In this document: in pieces, positions 1-12,484 of the stretch
Position numbering within the stretch: position 1 is the first letter of the stretch
Layout of the letters: the number at the start of each line of letters is the position of its first letter
From: Tillandsia leiboldiana
Lineage: Eukaryota; Streptophyta; Magnoliopsida; Poales; Bromeliaceae
NCBI GenBank assembly: GCA_029204045.2
Contig: CM055069.1
Location: 19,110,325 to 19,174,324, forward strand
Direction of reading: 5' to 3'
DNA length: 64,000 nt
The notes under the pieces: generated by a model
Seen by the model: the letters and a program-made list of their open reading frames with translations, nothing else
What the model was told of the DNA's origin: nothing
Database searches by the model: none
Position numbers and translations under genes: made by a program

Positions 1-2914
1 TGGCACAAAAAACACTGACTGGACGATACTCCGACTGGGATCGACCCACATTCAGGGCTAATAAAACTGGTCGGACAACACACAATGACCCGGGACACCG
101 TCACCCCAACGGTTCCCAACGACACTAGCACAGCCTAAACTCAGCTACCGGACCCCACTCAGCCCCCAGGCACGAGTGCAACCAATGCCCCACAGAAACT
201 TGACCCCTGGCCCACTACCTGGCGAGGCAACCACTATGTCCAGAAAAGATGCAAGGTGTGAGATTGTCTAAACATAAGGAACCTAGCCACGTGAAGCTCT
301 CTACTGTCTCATCTGTGTCAAAGCAAGGCGGACATGCAGGCTAAGACCACAATCAAATGCTCAAATAGCACAACTCAGTCGGAAAAAGACTCCACGACTC
401 AATCTAATATGAAAAATTCACGATGTAGAATAATCACCTCAATCCCCACAAGGAAGTCAACTCACATGACACTAGAAATCAGCACACAATGTTCTAAAAT
501 CCTCTCGCCCCCCCGGCAAGAGTATACATGCACCCTGAACCTATGCCATCCCCCGGCGAACTCATAATTAAAAAAACGTCTTTGAAATATTATTTTCCTT
601 AAAACGGCTTTCTCAATTTTAAAACGGTTCAGGTGCAATTAAGATACAAACAAAACATGAAACCTAGTGTCATATGATATCAGGAGTCTACTAAAAATAA
701 TTCGGGGTCCCAATAAATTTTACAGAAAATTCCAGGCAAAATCAGATGTAAAAACAGCGAAAACGCCTAATAAATATGATCAACTTGCATTCAATAGCAT
801 TAAGGGGCATTCCATAATTTTGGAGAAATTCCAACCCACCTGGAACGCATTCCGCAGGCAATCGCTGAAGTCGGTGAAGCGTCGGATCCTAAAGCTGTCG
901 AAACCTCAAAAAAAAACGCGCACGCGCGCGCACTGCCGCGTACACGAAAAAAATTCCCGAAAGCTCGAATAAATTTTCCTGAGTCCTCTACAACATCTAC
1001 ACACTCCGATCACTCCCCAAGGCTTCAACAGCACACAATTACACTCTCTAATTCAATCACCAAAACTCCTGCTCACATACACACAGCACACACACACATA
1101 ATTTGTCCACTAATTCCATCCAAAAACCACCCCAAGTTAAACACATACCTCACATAAATTAATCTGTAAGCTCCATTTATTACACTCAATCAGCTCCAAA
1201 TGCACACCATTAATTAAGTCCACATATACACAACCTCCAAGCTCACCTCACAATTAATTACCAGCACATAAAATAATTACATAATTCCATTGGAGTCCAC
1301 ACAAAATTCCAGCCTACTCTTAAAATACAAGCTCAATGCATACAAGGTACCCACCTGATCCTCTACAAGATCCAAATTCCACATATGGCTCACAGTATAC
1401 ACCTCGCACTAAGCTTTGTTACATTCACATAAAAATTCAAGATCACATCTACAGTTCCTTAATTCCATCCCTACTTATCATCAGCAACAATAACAATATC
1501 ATCATCCACCATCTGCACCATCAACATCATCATCAGCTCGCTAAAATCCGCCACAAGGAAGTCGACCAGAGAGAGCAAAGGGAAAAACCCCGCGCTCCAA
1601 AGTTGCTGCAACAACAAAGGGAGAGGAAGAGAACAATCAAATAAGAATTATAAAAGAAATTAAAAAAATAAAAACGGCCTGCACTCCCATGGCACCGCCC
1701 ACAGTTTGCGCGCCGCTCGCACGCAGCAGTCGCGCGCACCCACGCGCTGCTGCCACTGCCGCGGATGCCGCTGCATCGCTGCTGCAGCCACCGCGCAGCC
1801 TGGGCCCGCCAGCCGCTAGCCACGCTGCACAGAGACCCGCCGCGCGAGGCCTGGCCCGCCCCGCGCGGCCCATGCGCGCTCACAGCGCGCGCCCCGCGCG
1901 CGATGCGGTGCCCGCCTGCGCGCGCCCGCGCGCTGTGCGGCGCCCGCCAGCGCGCGCCCGCGCGCGGTGCGGCACCCGCCTGCGCGCGTCCCAGCCGCGC
2001 GCACCCTCTGCGCGCGCCTCAAATGCGCGCGCGGCGCCGCTGCATGCTGCGCGCAGCGCCAATGGGCGCCCGCGCAGCATCAGCACCGGCCGCGCGCGGC
2101 GCATATGCGCGCCCGCGCGCTCCAGCAGCGGCCTCACCAAAACCTGTGGACAGTAGTCCACACCAAACCACAACTCACCCTACACCAAAATAAAAACAAA
2201 ACTAGAAATCAAACTCAAGAATCCAAGCTTCCTTCACAAAAAAACTGCACATACCATAGATCGGAAGCTCGTCGCGTGCGCGCTCCGCTCGTTCCACGCC
2301 GACAGCAGGAAGTTCCTCCACCGAGCTCATCCATCCCTCTCTAATCCTTCTTCCTCCTTCAGCTCTCTTTTACTTCCTCTACTTGGGAGGAGACGAGTGG
2401 AGGTGCGGTGGGTTTAAATTAGCTACAGTCTAATTAAGGAAGGATGTGGGTGGTTGGGAGCATTAATGCTCAACCAAAATATCCCAACACCCACTTTGAA
2501 ATCCATACTCATTCCTTTTTTTTTTTTTAATTCCATAATCACAGACCCAAGCCACAATCACTTAATTTAATTAAATTAATTAATAATCCACAAAAACCCT
2601 CCGTCAACTCACTTTTTGCCCTCGGGCCTCCGCACGGGTCCGAAACCTCCCGAACCCCGCTGTAATTCTAAAGTATGCCTGTTCCAAGTGTTTCCCAAAT
2701 TTTTTGCACTCCACTGTGAAGTCGAGGCTTCCCCGAAGCCAGTCCTCTAACGCGCACAATGCCCGGAAAATCCCGAATCAAGCTGGGGCTTCCGCGTAGA
2801 TCCGAAACAACCCGAACTCATCTGTATACACATAAGCAACATGCCCATGGCAAATCCTCCGCACCACGCCATCTTGCGAGGTCGGTGCAACCGTCCGAAA
2901 TCCGGTATTCTACA
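1..2914 (-). mobile_element. LTR 'B' of a gypsy-type element, partial (cut by window edge)
   Basis: This is a minus-strand LTR. Its 5' end is at 2914, where the reverse strand begins TGTAGAATACCGG, close to the start of LTR A (TGTAGGATACCG). The leftmost 560 bases align with solo LTR E around 40000-41050; shared tracts include the 'cacgagtg' and 'cactatgtccag' blocks. Immediately to the right lies GGATG, which is native sequence of LTR A (10999-11003 in the other copy). B therefore inserted into the 3' LTR of element A, and the second GGATG and the rest of A's LTR should lie left of the window. The stretch holds no credible gene: the open frames at 1530-2340 are by-products of a GC-rich block. 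Whether B is a solo LTR or part of a longer element cannot be seen. Confidence 0.75.
1685..2160. repeat. CpG-dense GC-rich block inside LTR B
   Basis: About 475 bases made largely of alternating GCGCGC/CCCGCG words in an otherwise AT-rich LTR. Several overlapping open frames on both strands encode only Ala/Arg/Pro-rich low-complexity peptides. I take these as composition artefacts. Comparable GC-rich blocks occur in LTRs D and E. Confidence 0.7.
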
Positions 2915-2919
2915 GGATG
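2915..2919. repeat. Right target-site copy (GGATG) of inserted LTR B
   Basis: GGATG is present uninterrupted in the other LTR of element A at 10999-11003. Here it directly abuts the LTR B terminus, as expected for a 5-bp target duplication. The partner copy should lie to the left of the window. Confidence 0.7.
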
Positions 2920-4399
2920 TCCTAAACAAGTCCAAGACGGCCTATTAATAACCTCCAAGCACTATGCTTAGTGTTTTCACGTGTGCGCAAAAGCGCCGAC
3001 GAAAGACGACGAACTTCCACGATTCGTGGCCTGGATCGTCAAGGGTTTACCCAAAACCCCTCCATGATGGAAGGATTCCATTTAAATCCCCCACCAAAAT
3101 TACTAATGTAATTATTTCTCCTTTTGCCTCAAAAGTCCTAGAGCGCGTATTTCGGCTCTAACTTTTTGACCGTTTGACGGAATGTCGATCCGTCTTCGCC
3201 AACACGTTTCTTTACATAGTAATTGGGTTTCCATAGGTTCAAATGAGATCAATCCCATGAAAATCCAAAAACTCCTCTCTTAACCCTAGGTTTCATATAC
3301 ACATTCATTATGATTTTTCCACGATTTTCGCCGATTTCTTCGACAAGAATTCTTCTAAGATCATATAGATTTTAGATCTAAAAACATTACGGCAAAACCA
3401 AATCTATTTTTTTACAAAACTCACCTCAAAGAGCTAGGATTCCAAGCTTTTCTTGGTTCAAAAGCTCGCCCTCGCTCGCCTTAGGCTCCTCGCAAATCGC
3501 TCCGCGATTTCGTGCGCGTTAGAGTGAGTAATTTTAGAGAGAGAAAGTGAGGTGAGAAGGAACGAGAGAGCCTTCCATGGAAGTGTGCTCTGTATGAGTG
3601 CGTGCGTGGGGTGCGTGGGTGGAGAAGAAGAAGAAAAGGGGAATTAGCTTTTATGCATACAGGACCCCCCAACAATAGTGTTAATTTACTATTTAGTCCA
3701 ATTTTATTTGATACTTGCCTGCGGAACCCTTCTGGATGTCCGTTTGTGCTCAAATTTGACGGACAGGCTCATCTCAACTTAATTTATCACGAGATATTTT
3801 AAATTTTCAGTTTGGGCTATTTTTGGGTCACCAAAAGTCTCGCTGTACTTAAAATCGCTGTCAGGTACCTTTCTCACTGCTCGGGTATCCGATTGATGCG
3901 AAACTTTTATTGTAACCTTAAAACATAATTACGAAGCTCCCGTAATTTTCTCAGAATTTTTCGACACTGTTGGCGGAGCCCGTTCTCACTATCTGGCATC
4001 CGATCAACGCGAAACTTTTTCTGTGGCCTTAAAATAATATTACGGAGTTCTCCGAATTTTTTCGGAATTTTCCGACACTGTGAATTTTCTGCTAATTTAT
4101 CTGCCCCGTCTCTCACAGAAAATATTAAATCTTCTGTTTTCGCTCCGATTTCGGCGCAGGTCATTTTCAACCTATATTATGCTTCTATGAGTCTAATAAA
4201 AATAGTATCTTACACTATTTTTATTTATTTTATTTATATAATAATTTTTCCGACTTACTATATCCTACCGTAACTTCTATATGGTATTTAAAAGTTGAAC
4301 TTGCACATTTTACCTATGGTTAATTAGGATTTCTTTGAATTAATTGGGCATATTCTACTTAATGTCTAACTTCTACTTTTAGAAGTTCGGTATCCTACA
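2915..4399 (-). mobile_element. Element A 3' LTR, upstream half
   Basis: A direct repeat of 10999-12484. The reverse strand begins TGTAGGATACCG at 4399, next to the polypurine tract. Similarity stops exactly at 2915, where LTR B starts. By eye the two copies differ at three bases and by one T in a T-run near 4226. The segment has AT-rich U3-like sequence and no coding potential. Confidence 0.93.
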
Positions 4400-4434
4400 T
4401 TCTTCCCCCCTTAAGCAATTTCGTCCGCGAAATT
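4400..4434 (-). promoter_or_regulatory. Polypurine tract of A with upstream hairpin
   Basis: On the minus strand a purine run (TAAGGGGGGAAGA) ends one base before the LTR at 4399. This is the expected plus-strand primer for reverse transcription. Just upstream is an inverted repeat, AATTTCG-TCCG-CGAAATT (4417-4434). Hairpins at the same place occur in D, H and the LARD-like element with different stem sequences. Confidence 0.85.
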
Positions 4435-4473
4435 TAAATTTAACGCAATTCAACCGAATCGAAATTCATACCT

Positions 4474-5559
4474 CTAATTCATCTCCTCGAAGAGATGAGG
4501 ATGGTGCGCCCTCATCGTTTTCTCAAGTTCCCACGTGGCCTCGCGATCATCGTGATTGCTCCACCGGACCCTGACATAAGGAATCTCGCGGTTTCTCAAT
4601 TTGCGCACCTCCCGAGCAATAATCGCCACCGGGAACTCCTCATAGCTCAAGTCATCCTGAAGCTCCGGCGGCTCATATAGCATCGCATGCTCCGGATCGG
4701 GTACATATTTGCGGAGATTGGAGACGTGGAAGACGTTATGTACATCCGCCAACTTCGGCGGCAATGCAAGCCGATATGCCACCGCTCCCACACGCTCCAA
4801 TATCTCATAGGGGCCGATATAGCGGGGACTTAGTTTTCCCCGCACTCCAAATCGCTTCACGCCCCTCATGGGCGAAACCTTCAAGAAGACGCGGTCGCCC
4901 ACCGCGAATTCCAAATCCCGCCGACGCTTGTCCGCGTAGCTTTGTTGCCGAGATTGCGCCGTAAGCAATCTTTTGCGAGCAAGGCGGACCTTCTCCTCCG
5001 CCTCCCGCAAAATGTCCGGCCCGAACTCCGTGCGCTCGCCCACATCACTCCAATAGATAGGGGATCGACACTTCCGTCCATAAAGAGCCTCGAACAGTGC
5101 CATTTCCAAACTAGCGTGATAACTATTGTTGTAGGCGAACTCGGCCATCGGCAAGTACTTGCACCAACCGCCCTTGTAATCGATGACGCACGCCCGCAAC
5201 ATGTCCTCCAAGGTCTGAATGGTTCTCTCTGTCTGACCATCAGTCTGAGGGTGAAAAGCGGTGCTAAAATCGAGCCGTGTGCCAAGGGCCTCCTGCAGAT
5301 TCCTCCAGAAATGCGAGGTGAACTTGGGGTCTCGGTCGGATACAATCGACTTCGGCACCCCGTGCAGCCTCACCACCTCGTCAAGATATACCTGTGCCAA
5401 CTTCTCTCCCGCCCAGGTGGTGTGGATCGGCAAGAAATGTGCCGACTTGGTGAGACGATCCACAATCACCCAGATCGAGTCGTGGCCTCCTGTTGAGCGA
5501 GGCAACCCGACGATGAAGTCCATAGAGATGTCCTCCCACTTCCACACGGGAATAGGCAA
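4474..5559 (-). CDS. Element A integrase catalytic core and chromodomain-like C terminus (frame-shifted from gag-pol)
   Basis: A 361-residue frame continuing the polyprotein after a one-base frameshift. Near the N terminus it has the integrase core: an aspartate in [10 protein letters not shown] (about residue 33), the second in SDRDPKF (about 76) and the glutamate in [10 protein letters not shown] (about 111), matching the retroviral-type D,D(35)E triad. After the core come the RRRDLEF and [10 protein letters not shown] segments, the [16 protein letters not shown] region, and a C terminus with [16 protein letters not shown], which resembles the group II chromodomain of plant chromoviruses. 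In the family this enzyme inserts element cDNA into chromosomal DNA, and the chromodomain is thought to steer it to heterochromatin. The Met at 5559 is probably not a real start, because the protein would normally be released from Gag-Pol by protease. The reading frame is otherwise open to its stop. Confidence 0.9.
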   Translation of the reverse strand: MPIPVWKWEDISMDFIVGLPRSTGGHDSIWVIVDRLTKSAHFLPIHTTWAGEKLAQVYLDEVVRLHGVPKSIVSDRDPKFTSHFWRNLQEALGTRLDFSTAFHPQTDGQTERTIQTLEDMLRACVIDYKGGWCKYLPMAEFAYNNSYHASLEMALFEALYGRKCRSPIYWSDVGERTEFGPDILREAEEKVRLARKRLLTAQSRQQSYADKRRRDLEFAVGDRVFLKVSPMRGVKRFGVRGKLSPRYIGPYEILERVGAVAYRLALPPKLADVHNVFHVSNLRKYVPDPEHAMLYEPPELQDDLSYEEFPVAIIAREVRKLRNREIPYVRVRWSNHDDREATWELEKTMRAHHPHLFEEMN

Positions 5560-8500
5560 GCTTTGGAGTTTCCCCCGCCGGGAGTCGACGCTCCGCTTTT
5601 ATCTGTTGACATGTAAGGCACTTTGCCACGAAGCGCCCAATGTCCGCCTTCATCCCCGGCCACCAATAGAGCATCTTCAACTCGTGGTACATCTTGGTGC
5701 CACCAGGGTGCTCGGTATAAGGTGACCGATGCGCCTCTCGCAATATCAGTTCGCGGAGCTCCTCATTTTCCGGCACACACCAACGGTTCCGAAACCGAAG
5801 TGTGCCATCGGGGTGTACATGGAAATCGCCGCCTTTGCCCTCCTCGATGCCACGCCGCACCTTTTGGAGACTTGAGTCGGAAGGCTGCACATTCTTGATC
5901 CTCTCCAACAAGGTCGGCTGAATAATAAGCGTCATCATCAGGGCCGGCACCCCGGGAGCGACTACCTCAAGGTTCATCCGCCCCATGTCCAAACATAACG
6001 GCATTTGATTCGTGACGTCCATAGCGAGGTTCCTCGCCGTCTTTCTACTTAGTGCATCGGCGACCACGTTTGCTTTGCCGGGGTGGTAAAGGATATCGAC
6101 ATCATAATCCTTCAGCAGCTCTAACCACCGCCGTTGCCGCAAATTGAGCTCCTTCTGGGTGAATAAGTACTTGAGGCTTTTGTGGTCGGTGTAGATCTCG
6201 CAATGTGCACCATACAAGTAGTGCCTCCACAACTTCAGCGCGAAGATCACCGCCGCCAACTCCAAATCGTGAATGGGATAGTTCTTTTCGTGGTCCTTCA
6301 ACTGGCGGGATGCATAAGCGATCACTTTTCCGCCCTGCATCAGGACACACCCCAGACCCAGATAGGATGCGTCGCTATACACCACAAAGTCCTCGCCCTG
6401 CACCGGTAAGGCGAGAATAGGAGCCGACGTCAACCTTTTCTTCAATTCAATGAAACCCCGGTCGCATTCGTCGCTCCAAACGAACTTGACGCCCTTTTGC
6501 GTCAGCCGAGTAAGTGGAGTCACAATCCTCGAGAAACCCTCCACGAACCGTCGATAATACCCGGCTAAGCCCACAAAACTGCGGACTTCCGTGACATTCG
6601 TCGGGCGCGGCCAATCCCTAACCGCCTCAATTTTCTTCGGGTCAACTGAAATTCCCCCCTCAGAAATAATATGCCCGAGGAAAGCCACCTCGCGGAGCCA
6701 AAACTCGCACTTCTTTAGTCTTGCAAATAGCTTCTCCTCCCGAAGGATTTGAAGCACTATCCGCAAATGCTCCGCGTGCTCCTCGTCGCTCCGCGAATAG
6801 ACCAAAATGTCGTCAATGAAGACCACGACAAATCGGTCCAAGTACTCCCTGAACACACGGTTCATCAGATCCATGAACGCCGCCGGGGCGTTAGTAAGCC
6901 CGAAAGGCATGACCGTGTATTCGTAGTGACCATAGCGTGTGCGAAACGCCGTTTTCTGAACATCCTCCGGCTTGATTTTCAACTGGTGGCAGCCGGATTG
7001 GAGGTCAATTTTGGAGTACACTAGCGACCCTTGCAATTGGTCAAACAAGTCGTCGATTCTGGGTAACGGGTACTTGTTTTTGATGGTAACCTTGTTCAAC
7101 TCCCGATAATCCACACAGAGTCGAAAAGAACCATCCTTCTTGCGCACAAATAATACCGGGGCTCCCCACGGCGATACACTTGGCCGAATGAACCCTTTGT
7201 CGAGAAGATCCTGCAACTGATCCCTCAACTCCTTCAATTCTGCCGGCGCCATACGATACGGGGCCTTCGAGATCGGCGCCGTCCCGGGAATCAAGTCTAT
7301 GATGAACTCGATCGCCCGATCCGGCGGCATCCCCGGCAACTCCGCGGGAAACACATCAGGAAACTCCCGCACCACCAATAACTCCTCCATGATCGGAGTC
7401 GCACGGTCCACCTCCACAACGGTCGCCAAAAATGCCGGGCAACCGCTATGGACCAACTTCCTCGCTCTCGTCGCCGACACCGTTGCAACAAAGCACGAGC
7501 TTTGATGAGCTCGATAGATAACCTCCTCCTGTCCCGGCTCCCGAAAAGTGACCAACTTCCTCCTGCAGTCGATCACAGCGTGATACTTCGAGAGCCAGTC
7601 CATGCCCAAGATGACGTCGAACGCCTCCAACTTCTTGAGCTCGAGCAACCGGACGGGCATAATCCAGTCGCCCACTTGCACCGGGCAGGATAAGCACCCC
7701 GTGTAAGTAATAGATGACGACTCCGGGCCTTCGACTCGCCACTTGCCCATTGCCTCCAAGATAATACCATGAGTGCGTGCAAATGATCCGCTAATGAATG
7801 AATGTGTAGCACCTGTATCAAAAATGGCCCTGGAGCGAACTCCATGTATTAGAACCATACCTGCCACGACACTGGGCTCCTCGATGTCGACAGGATCCTG
7901 GGCCTGGGCCTGAACGGCGAATACCCGCCCGCTCGGCGCCGATCGCGTCATCTCCTGCTGCCTAGGAGCCATCGCGCGCCCCGCAGAGACGGGAACATAA
8001 GGAGCGCCTCCATAATGAACAGGGGTTGCCGGAGTCGACGCAGTTGAAGGGGCACGCGAACCCCTCGCTGGGCACTCTCGGCTCATGTGCCCCTCCTGCC
8101 CGCAGCTATAGCATCTGCCCTCACGCTGCCTGCACTGCTGCACCCGGTGGTCCCTGCTACCGCATATAATGCAAGGCCGTGGTCCCTGCCTCCACGGCTG
8201 CGATCTCGGTTGCTTCGGGGGCCTCCTGGAGCTAGACTGTGCCCCCGAACCACCGCCCTGGCGCTTCTTGCCCTTATCCTTGGACCCCGCCGCCATCTCG
8301 CGCTCCTCGCGCACATGGGCATCCCCGTGCTCTGCCCACAGCGCTCGATCAAGAACCTCGGCGTAGGTCGTGAGCTTGAACAGCTGCACGGCCCGGTAGA
8401 TCCAGGGCTTAAGCCCCCGCAGAAACCAATCGGCCCGGTCCGCATCGTCGCGAACAACATCGGGAACACAGTCGATGATGTGGGTGAACTCCTCCTCGTA

Positions 8501-9214
8501 CTCCATCACCAAGCGATTTCCCTGCTGTAGCTTGCGGAACTTTTCCTTCATCACCCGCTTATCGGCGTCGGGAAAGTAGTGCCCGTACACCGTCCTCTTG
8601 AACTCCCCCCACAACATCGGAGGAAGATGCGCGGGTCGATCACGCTGCACCCGCTTCCACCATACTAACGCCGGTTCTCCAAAACTATGCGTGGCCAGGG
8701 GCACCTTGTCCCTTTCCAGGACAGGGAGATCTCCAAAGATAGTCTCCATAGCGCCTAACCACAACTCCACTACCGCTGGCTCCATCTTCCCTCCCTCGAA
8801 GGTCCGAGGTTTGAACTTTAGGAACTGCATCAGAACTGCCAATGCGCGCTCCCGCTCCGCCTTTTCCGCCGTCATATCGGGTGTAGTAGAACCCGATGCC
8901 GCCAGAGGCGCACTCCTCGGAAGGGGGCACGCCGACAGTGGAACGGCCCCCACGCCCTCACCCTCAACCGCTCCCGGCGCGTGAGTCGAGGGTGCAGGCG
9001 GATCACGGCTCCCAGCCGCCGTCGCGGCCGCCAACGCTGCCTGCTGCTCCAACCGTGACTGGAGCTGCTCCCATCGAGCCTCCTGGCGCTCCATCGCGCC
9101 TACCAAAGCAGCGACCTGCTCTCGCAGCCCCTGCACCTCGCCAGATCCCGACTGCTCGGGCGCCGCTGGAGGCGGCACCGGAGAGGACCTACGAGTGTGG
9201 CGTCTCCCTGACAT
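5381..9214 (-). CDS. Element A Gag-Pol polyprotein (gag, protease, RT, RNase H, integrase N terminus)
   Basis: A 1,277-residue frame. Residues 1-110 are Pro/Ala-rich with a Gln/Glu-rich helix. A retrotransposon gag domain follows (about 120-290), then a basic tail and two zinc knuckles near 350-385 ([28 protein letters not shown]). The aspartic protease motif DTGATHSF is near 466. RT begins with the PYRMAP..L region and has catalytic FIDDIL near 798. RNase H has YSDAS near 945. The integrase zinc domain is HPGGTK...CLTCQQ near 1170-1205. At 5572-5576 (a run of five C on the plus strand) one extra base throws the frame out, so the last roughly 60 residues before the stop at 5381 are not integrase-like, and the true core continues in another frame at 5559. 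No slippery sequence is evident, so a recent indel or an assembly error is likelier than programmed shifting. The rest looks intact. Confidence 0.93.
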   Translation of the reverse strand: MSGRRHTRRSSPVPPPAAPEQSGSGEVQGLREQVAALVGAMERQEARWEQLQSRLEQQAALAAATAAGSRDPPAPSTHAPGAVEGEGVGAVPLSACPLPRSAPLAASGSTTPDMTAEKAERERALAVLMQFLKFKPRTFEGGKMEPAVVELWLGAMETIFGDLPVLERDKVPLATHSFGEPALVWWKRVQRDRPAHLPPMLWGEFKRTVYGHYFPDADKRVMKEKFRKLQQGNRLVMEYEEEFTHIIDCVPDVVRDDADRADWFLRGLKPWIYRAVQLFKLTTYAEVLDRALWAEHGDAHVREEREMAAGSKDKGKKRQGGGSGAQSSSRRPPKQPRSQPWRQGPRPCIICGSRDHRVQQCRQREGRCYSCGQEGHMSRECPARGSRAPSTASTPATPVHYGGAPYVPVSAGRAMAPRQQEMTRSAPSGRVFAVQAQAQDPVDIEEPSVVAGMVLIHGVRSRAIFDTGATHSFISGSFARTHGIILEAMGKWRVEGPESSSITYTGCLSCPVQVGDWIMPVRLLELKKLEAFDVILGMDWLSKYHAVIDCRRKLVTFREPGQEEVIYRAHQSSCFVATVSATRARKLVHSGCPAFLATVVEVDRATPIMEELLVVREFPDVFPAELPGMPPDRAIEFIIDLIPGTAPISKAPYRMAPAELKELRDQLQDLLDKGFIRPSVSPWGAPVLFVRKKDGSFRLCVDYRELNKVTIKNKYPLPRIDDLFDQLQGSLVYSKIDLQSGCHQLKIKPEDVQKTAFRTRYGHYEYTVMPFGLTNAPAAFMDLMNRVFREYLDRFVVVFIDDILVYSRSDEEHAEHLRIVLQILREEKLFARLKKCEFWLREVAFLGHIISEGGISVDPKKIEAVRDWPRPTNVTEVRSFVGLAGYYRRFVEGFSRIVTPLTRLTQKGVKFVWSDECDRGFIELKKRLTSAPILALPVQGEDFVVYSDASYLGLGCVLMQGGKVIAYASRQLKDHEKNYPIHDLELAAVIFALKLWRHYLYGAHCEIYTDHKSLKYLFTQKELNLRQRRWLELLKDYDVDILYHPGKANVVADALSRKTARNLAMDVTNQMPLCLDMGRMNLEVVAPGVPALMMTLIIQPTLLERIKNVQPSDSSLQKVRRGIEEGKGGDFHVHPDGTLRFRNRWCVPENEELRELILREAHRSPYTEHPGGTKMYHELKMLYWWPGMKADIGRFVAKCLTCQQIKAERRLPAGETPKLAYSRVEVGGHLYGLHRRVASLNRRPRLDLGDCGSSHQVGTFLADPHHLGGREVGTGIS

Positions 9215-9565
9215 TCTTTCCTGGAAACAAGAACTTAGTCAGTTAGTTTAACCCGATAGCTCCTTAGCATTTACGAAACTAGACAACTCAATAATAAATC
9301 GGGCGGAAGCATACAAGCATACTAGTCCTAGACCCTTAGCATCATGCCGTCGGCCGCCGACATAACACTTCGTGTCACCGAACAAGCACACTTGAATCCG
9401 TCTCTATTCTCAATTAGAGACATATAATCTTCTTTGACCCAATCGATTTCACTTCCGCCAACGTCAAGGGTTCACGTTTCACTCACGTCCCTACAACCTT
9501 AGGGTTTACCAGCCTAGGGTTTCCTAAGTCATCCTAGACTCTCTCTCTTTACTTGCTCTTATCTT
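9215..9565 (-). other. Element A untranslated leader between primer binding site and gag
   Basis: About 350 bases without a convincing frame, between the primer binding site and the first gag Met. This is the normal place for packaging and leader sequences in a gypsy element. I see no specific motif. Confidence 0.6.
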
Positions 9566-9577
9566 GCTCTGATACCA
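9566..9577 (-). promoter_or_regulatory. Primer binding site of A (initiator Met tRNA)
   Basis: The minus strand reads TGGTATCAGAGC, complementary to the 3' end of plant initiator-Met tRNA and the usual primer site in plant gypsy elements. It lies seven bases from the LTR edge at 9585. Confidence 0.9.
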
Positions 9578-9584
9578 CTTTACC

Positions 9585-12484
9585 TGTCACGCCCCGAAAC
9601 CGCTACCAATTTGGCAAGGTTCGGGCGCGCTGAACAGACGCCGAACGGACAGAACCTCCCCTGTCCGCCCAAGGCTAAGCGACAAGATCATGTACAAGAA
9701 TCACCCAGGAATTAATTCTAGATATACACAATCTCAACGAGAGCACAACCAGTGCTAACAAGAACATAAGAGCAAGGTACGAGTATATAAAAGTAAACAT
9801 ACAAGTAACAAAGAGAGAAACTCTATCTATTACAACCATTCCATTCGAGCATATGAATAATACATAAATCACATCCAAAACATCCTCACCCTATACAACA
9901 TCTACTCTCAAAATGTAAAGATAAGGTGACAAAATCTATAGATGTAGGGAGGCTGCTACCAACGTCTCTAGGGCGCCAAGCCCTTACCGCGATCCTCGCC
10001 GGGAGTACCTGTACTCGGCCCTGTAATAATAGTGGGGTGAGAACTATGGTCCATAGTTCCCAGTGGGTTCGGCCACCGACTCCACCGGTCTTCCCACTAG
10101 GTCCAAGAGGGCACAAGCAGATAGATAGGTAGATAGATATATCTGAAACCTGTAAATGCAGTAAATAACTACTCTACTATGCCCAACACGGAAGACATGT
10201 ATGCATGCTCAGGGGAGAGATATCCAAATATATCACTATGTCCATGAAGTACTATTTCATACTTGTTCTCTAACTCATTTTCAAGAAGTGTGGTTTTTAA
10301 CACTTCATCTCAAATCTCACGGCACACCCGAAGGTTGCCCACGGCTCACTATCACGACGAGGGAGACTATGTCTCAACCTACCAATCGAACGCGTCTGCG
10401 GGACCTGACTGTCCCTCGGGGTGGCGTGCACCGTGACCAACTCCGGAGTAGGCGGCCGTAGAGGAGCGACCTCCACCAGCCTAAAACAGACTATGAGCAT
10501 GATCCAATCCTCTCCACACGAGGATACCCTATCTATAAGGTTGATAGCAACTGAGGTCCCTATAGATAATACACAACCTATGTCTCACATGTGTCATGAT
10601 AGGTTTACCTACACTACTTTTCATATGCCACTCGTTCATTTATTGTGTGGTGTTCACAATTTCTACATATATGCCACTCGTTCATTTATTGTCGACTCAC
10701 AAGTCCAACACCCAATCCGCACTATAGGATTCCTCGGTATCGACCCAATCTTTCCCAATCCAACATAATAGCATAACATTTGCTAAATATCTATATCAAC
10801 CGGAAAGTATAAAGATGGCAATACATACTATCCTACAATGCAATGGTGCGATATGCAATGGTGTAAGTGGCTAAGACATAGAGAGAAGCCCAACGGCTTC
10901 GGTAAGAGCACCACCCACCTCGGGTCCTTGGCTCGGCTCGGCTCTCCAAAAAAAATCTAGGGGAGCACCGGTCTCGATCACAAGGGTCGCCTCAAGTCGG
11001 ATGTCCTAAACAAGTCCAAGACGGCCTATTAATAACCTCCAAGCACTATGCTTAGTGTTTTCACGTGTGCGCAAAAGCGCCGACGAAAGACGACGAACTT
11101 CCACGATTCGTGGCCTGGATCGTCAAGGGTTTACCCAAAACCCCTCCATGATGGAAGGATTCCATTTAAATCCCCCACCAAAATTACTAATGTAATTATT
11201 TCTCCTTTTGCCTCAAAAGTCCTAGAGCGCGTATTTCGGCTCTAACTTTTCGACCGTTTGACGGAATGTCGATCCGTCTTCGCCAACACGTTTCTTTACA
11301 TAGTAATTGGGTTTCCATAGGTTCAAATGAGATCAATCCCATGAAAATCCAAAAACTCCTCTCTTAACCCTAGGTTTCATATACACATTCATTATGATTT
11401 TTCCACGATTTTCGCCGATTTCTTCGACAAGAATTCTTCTAAGATCATATAGATTTTAGATCTAAAAACATTACGGCAAAACCAAATCTATTTTTTTACA
11501 AAACTCACCTCAAAGAGCTAGGATTCCAAGCTTTTCTTGGTTCAAAAGCTCGCCCTCGCTCGCCTTAGGCTCCTCGCAAATCGCTCCGCGATTTCGTGCG
11601 CGTTAGAGTGAGTAATTTTAGAGAGAGAAAGTGAGGTGAGAAGGAACGAGAGAGCCTTCCATGGAAGTGTGCTCTGTATGAGTGCGTGCGTGGGGTGCGT
11701 GGGTGGAGAAGAAGAAGAAAAGGGGAATTAGCTTTTATGCATACAGGACCCCCCAACAATAGTGTTAATTTACTATTTAGTCCAATTTTATTTGATACTT
11801 GCCTGCGGAACCCTTCTGGATGTCCGTTTGTGCTCAAATTTGACGGGCAGGCTCATCTCAACTTAATTTATCACGAGATATTTTAAATTTTCAGTTTGGG
11901 CTATTTTTGGGTCACCAAAAGTCTCGCTGTACTTAAAATCGCTGTCAGGTACCTTTCTCACTGCTCGGGTATCCGATTGATGCGAAACTTTTATTGTAAC
12001 CTTAAAACATAATTACGAAGCTCCCGTAATTTTCTCAGAATTTTTCGACACTGTTGGCGGAGCCCGTTCTCACTATCTGGCATCCGATCAACGCGAAACT
12101 TTTTCTGTGGCCTTAAAATAATATTACGGAGTTCTCCGAATTTTTTCGGAATTTTCCGACACTGTGAATTTTCTGCTAATTTATCTGCCCCGTCTCTCAC
12201 AGAAAATATTAAATCTTCTGTTTTCGCTCCGATTTCGGCGCAGGTCATTTTCAACCTATATTATGCTTCTATGAGTCTAATAAAAATAGTATCTTACACT
12301 ATTTTTATTTATTTTTATTTATATAATAATTTTTCCGACTTACTATATCCTACCGTAACTTCTATATGGTATTTAAAAGTTGAACTTGCACATTTTACCT
12401 ATGGTTAATTAGGATTTCTTTGAATTAATTGGGTATATTCTACTTAATGTCTAACTTCTACTTTTAGAAGTTCGGTATCCTACA
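9585..12484 (-). mobile_element. Element A 5' LTR (2.9 kb)
   Basis: The LTR runs on the minus strand from TGTAGGATACCG (12484) to GGGGCGTGACA (9585). Its upstream half duplicates 2915-4399. The downstream half (9585-10998) has no partner in the window because LTR B split the other copy. It contains the hairpin block at about 10027-10100: GAACTATGG/CCATAGTTC and the AGTGGG...CCCACT pair, also found at the same place in LTRs D and E. Two nearly identical phrases, 'atatgccactcgttcatttattgt', occur at about 10622 and 10671. Confidence 0.88.

Larger units (their letters stand above)
2915..12484 (-). mobile_element. Element A: chromodomain Ty3/gypsy LTR retrotransposon
   Basis: A minus-strand element with, in order from the right: 5' LTR (9585-12484), primer binding site (9566-9577), gag-protease-RT-RNase H-integrase frame (9214 down to 5381), integrase core with chromodomain-like tail (5559-4474), polypurine tract (4400-4413) and the first half of the 3' LTR (4399-2915). 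The rest of the 3' LTR was separated by insertion of LTR B. The shared 1.48 kb of the two LTRs differs by about three substitutions and one single-base indel by eye, so the insertion is young. The element lies inside plus-strand LTR C. The right flank is AGTGC; the left flank is outside the window, so the target duplication cannot be checked. Confidence 0.9.

Noticed and set aside
1689..2344. Several overlapping open frames on both strands
   Set aside because: They lie in a CpG-dense block, encode Ala/Arg/Pro-rich low-complexity peptides and have no domain. Composition explains them.
5560..5600. Programmed ribosomal frameshift in element A
   Set aside because: The shift falls inside the integrase, far from a gag-pol boundary, and no slippery heptamer with downstream structure is apparent. 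A single-base indel in a C-run is simpler.
9566..9577. tRNA gene at TGGTATCAGAGC sites
   Set aside because: Only the 12-base primer complement is present. No cloverleaf can be formed from the flanks.
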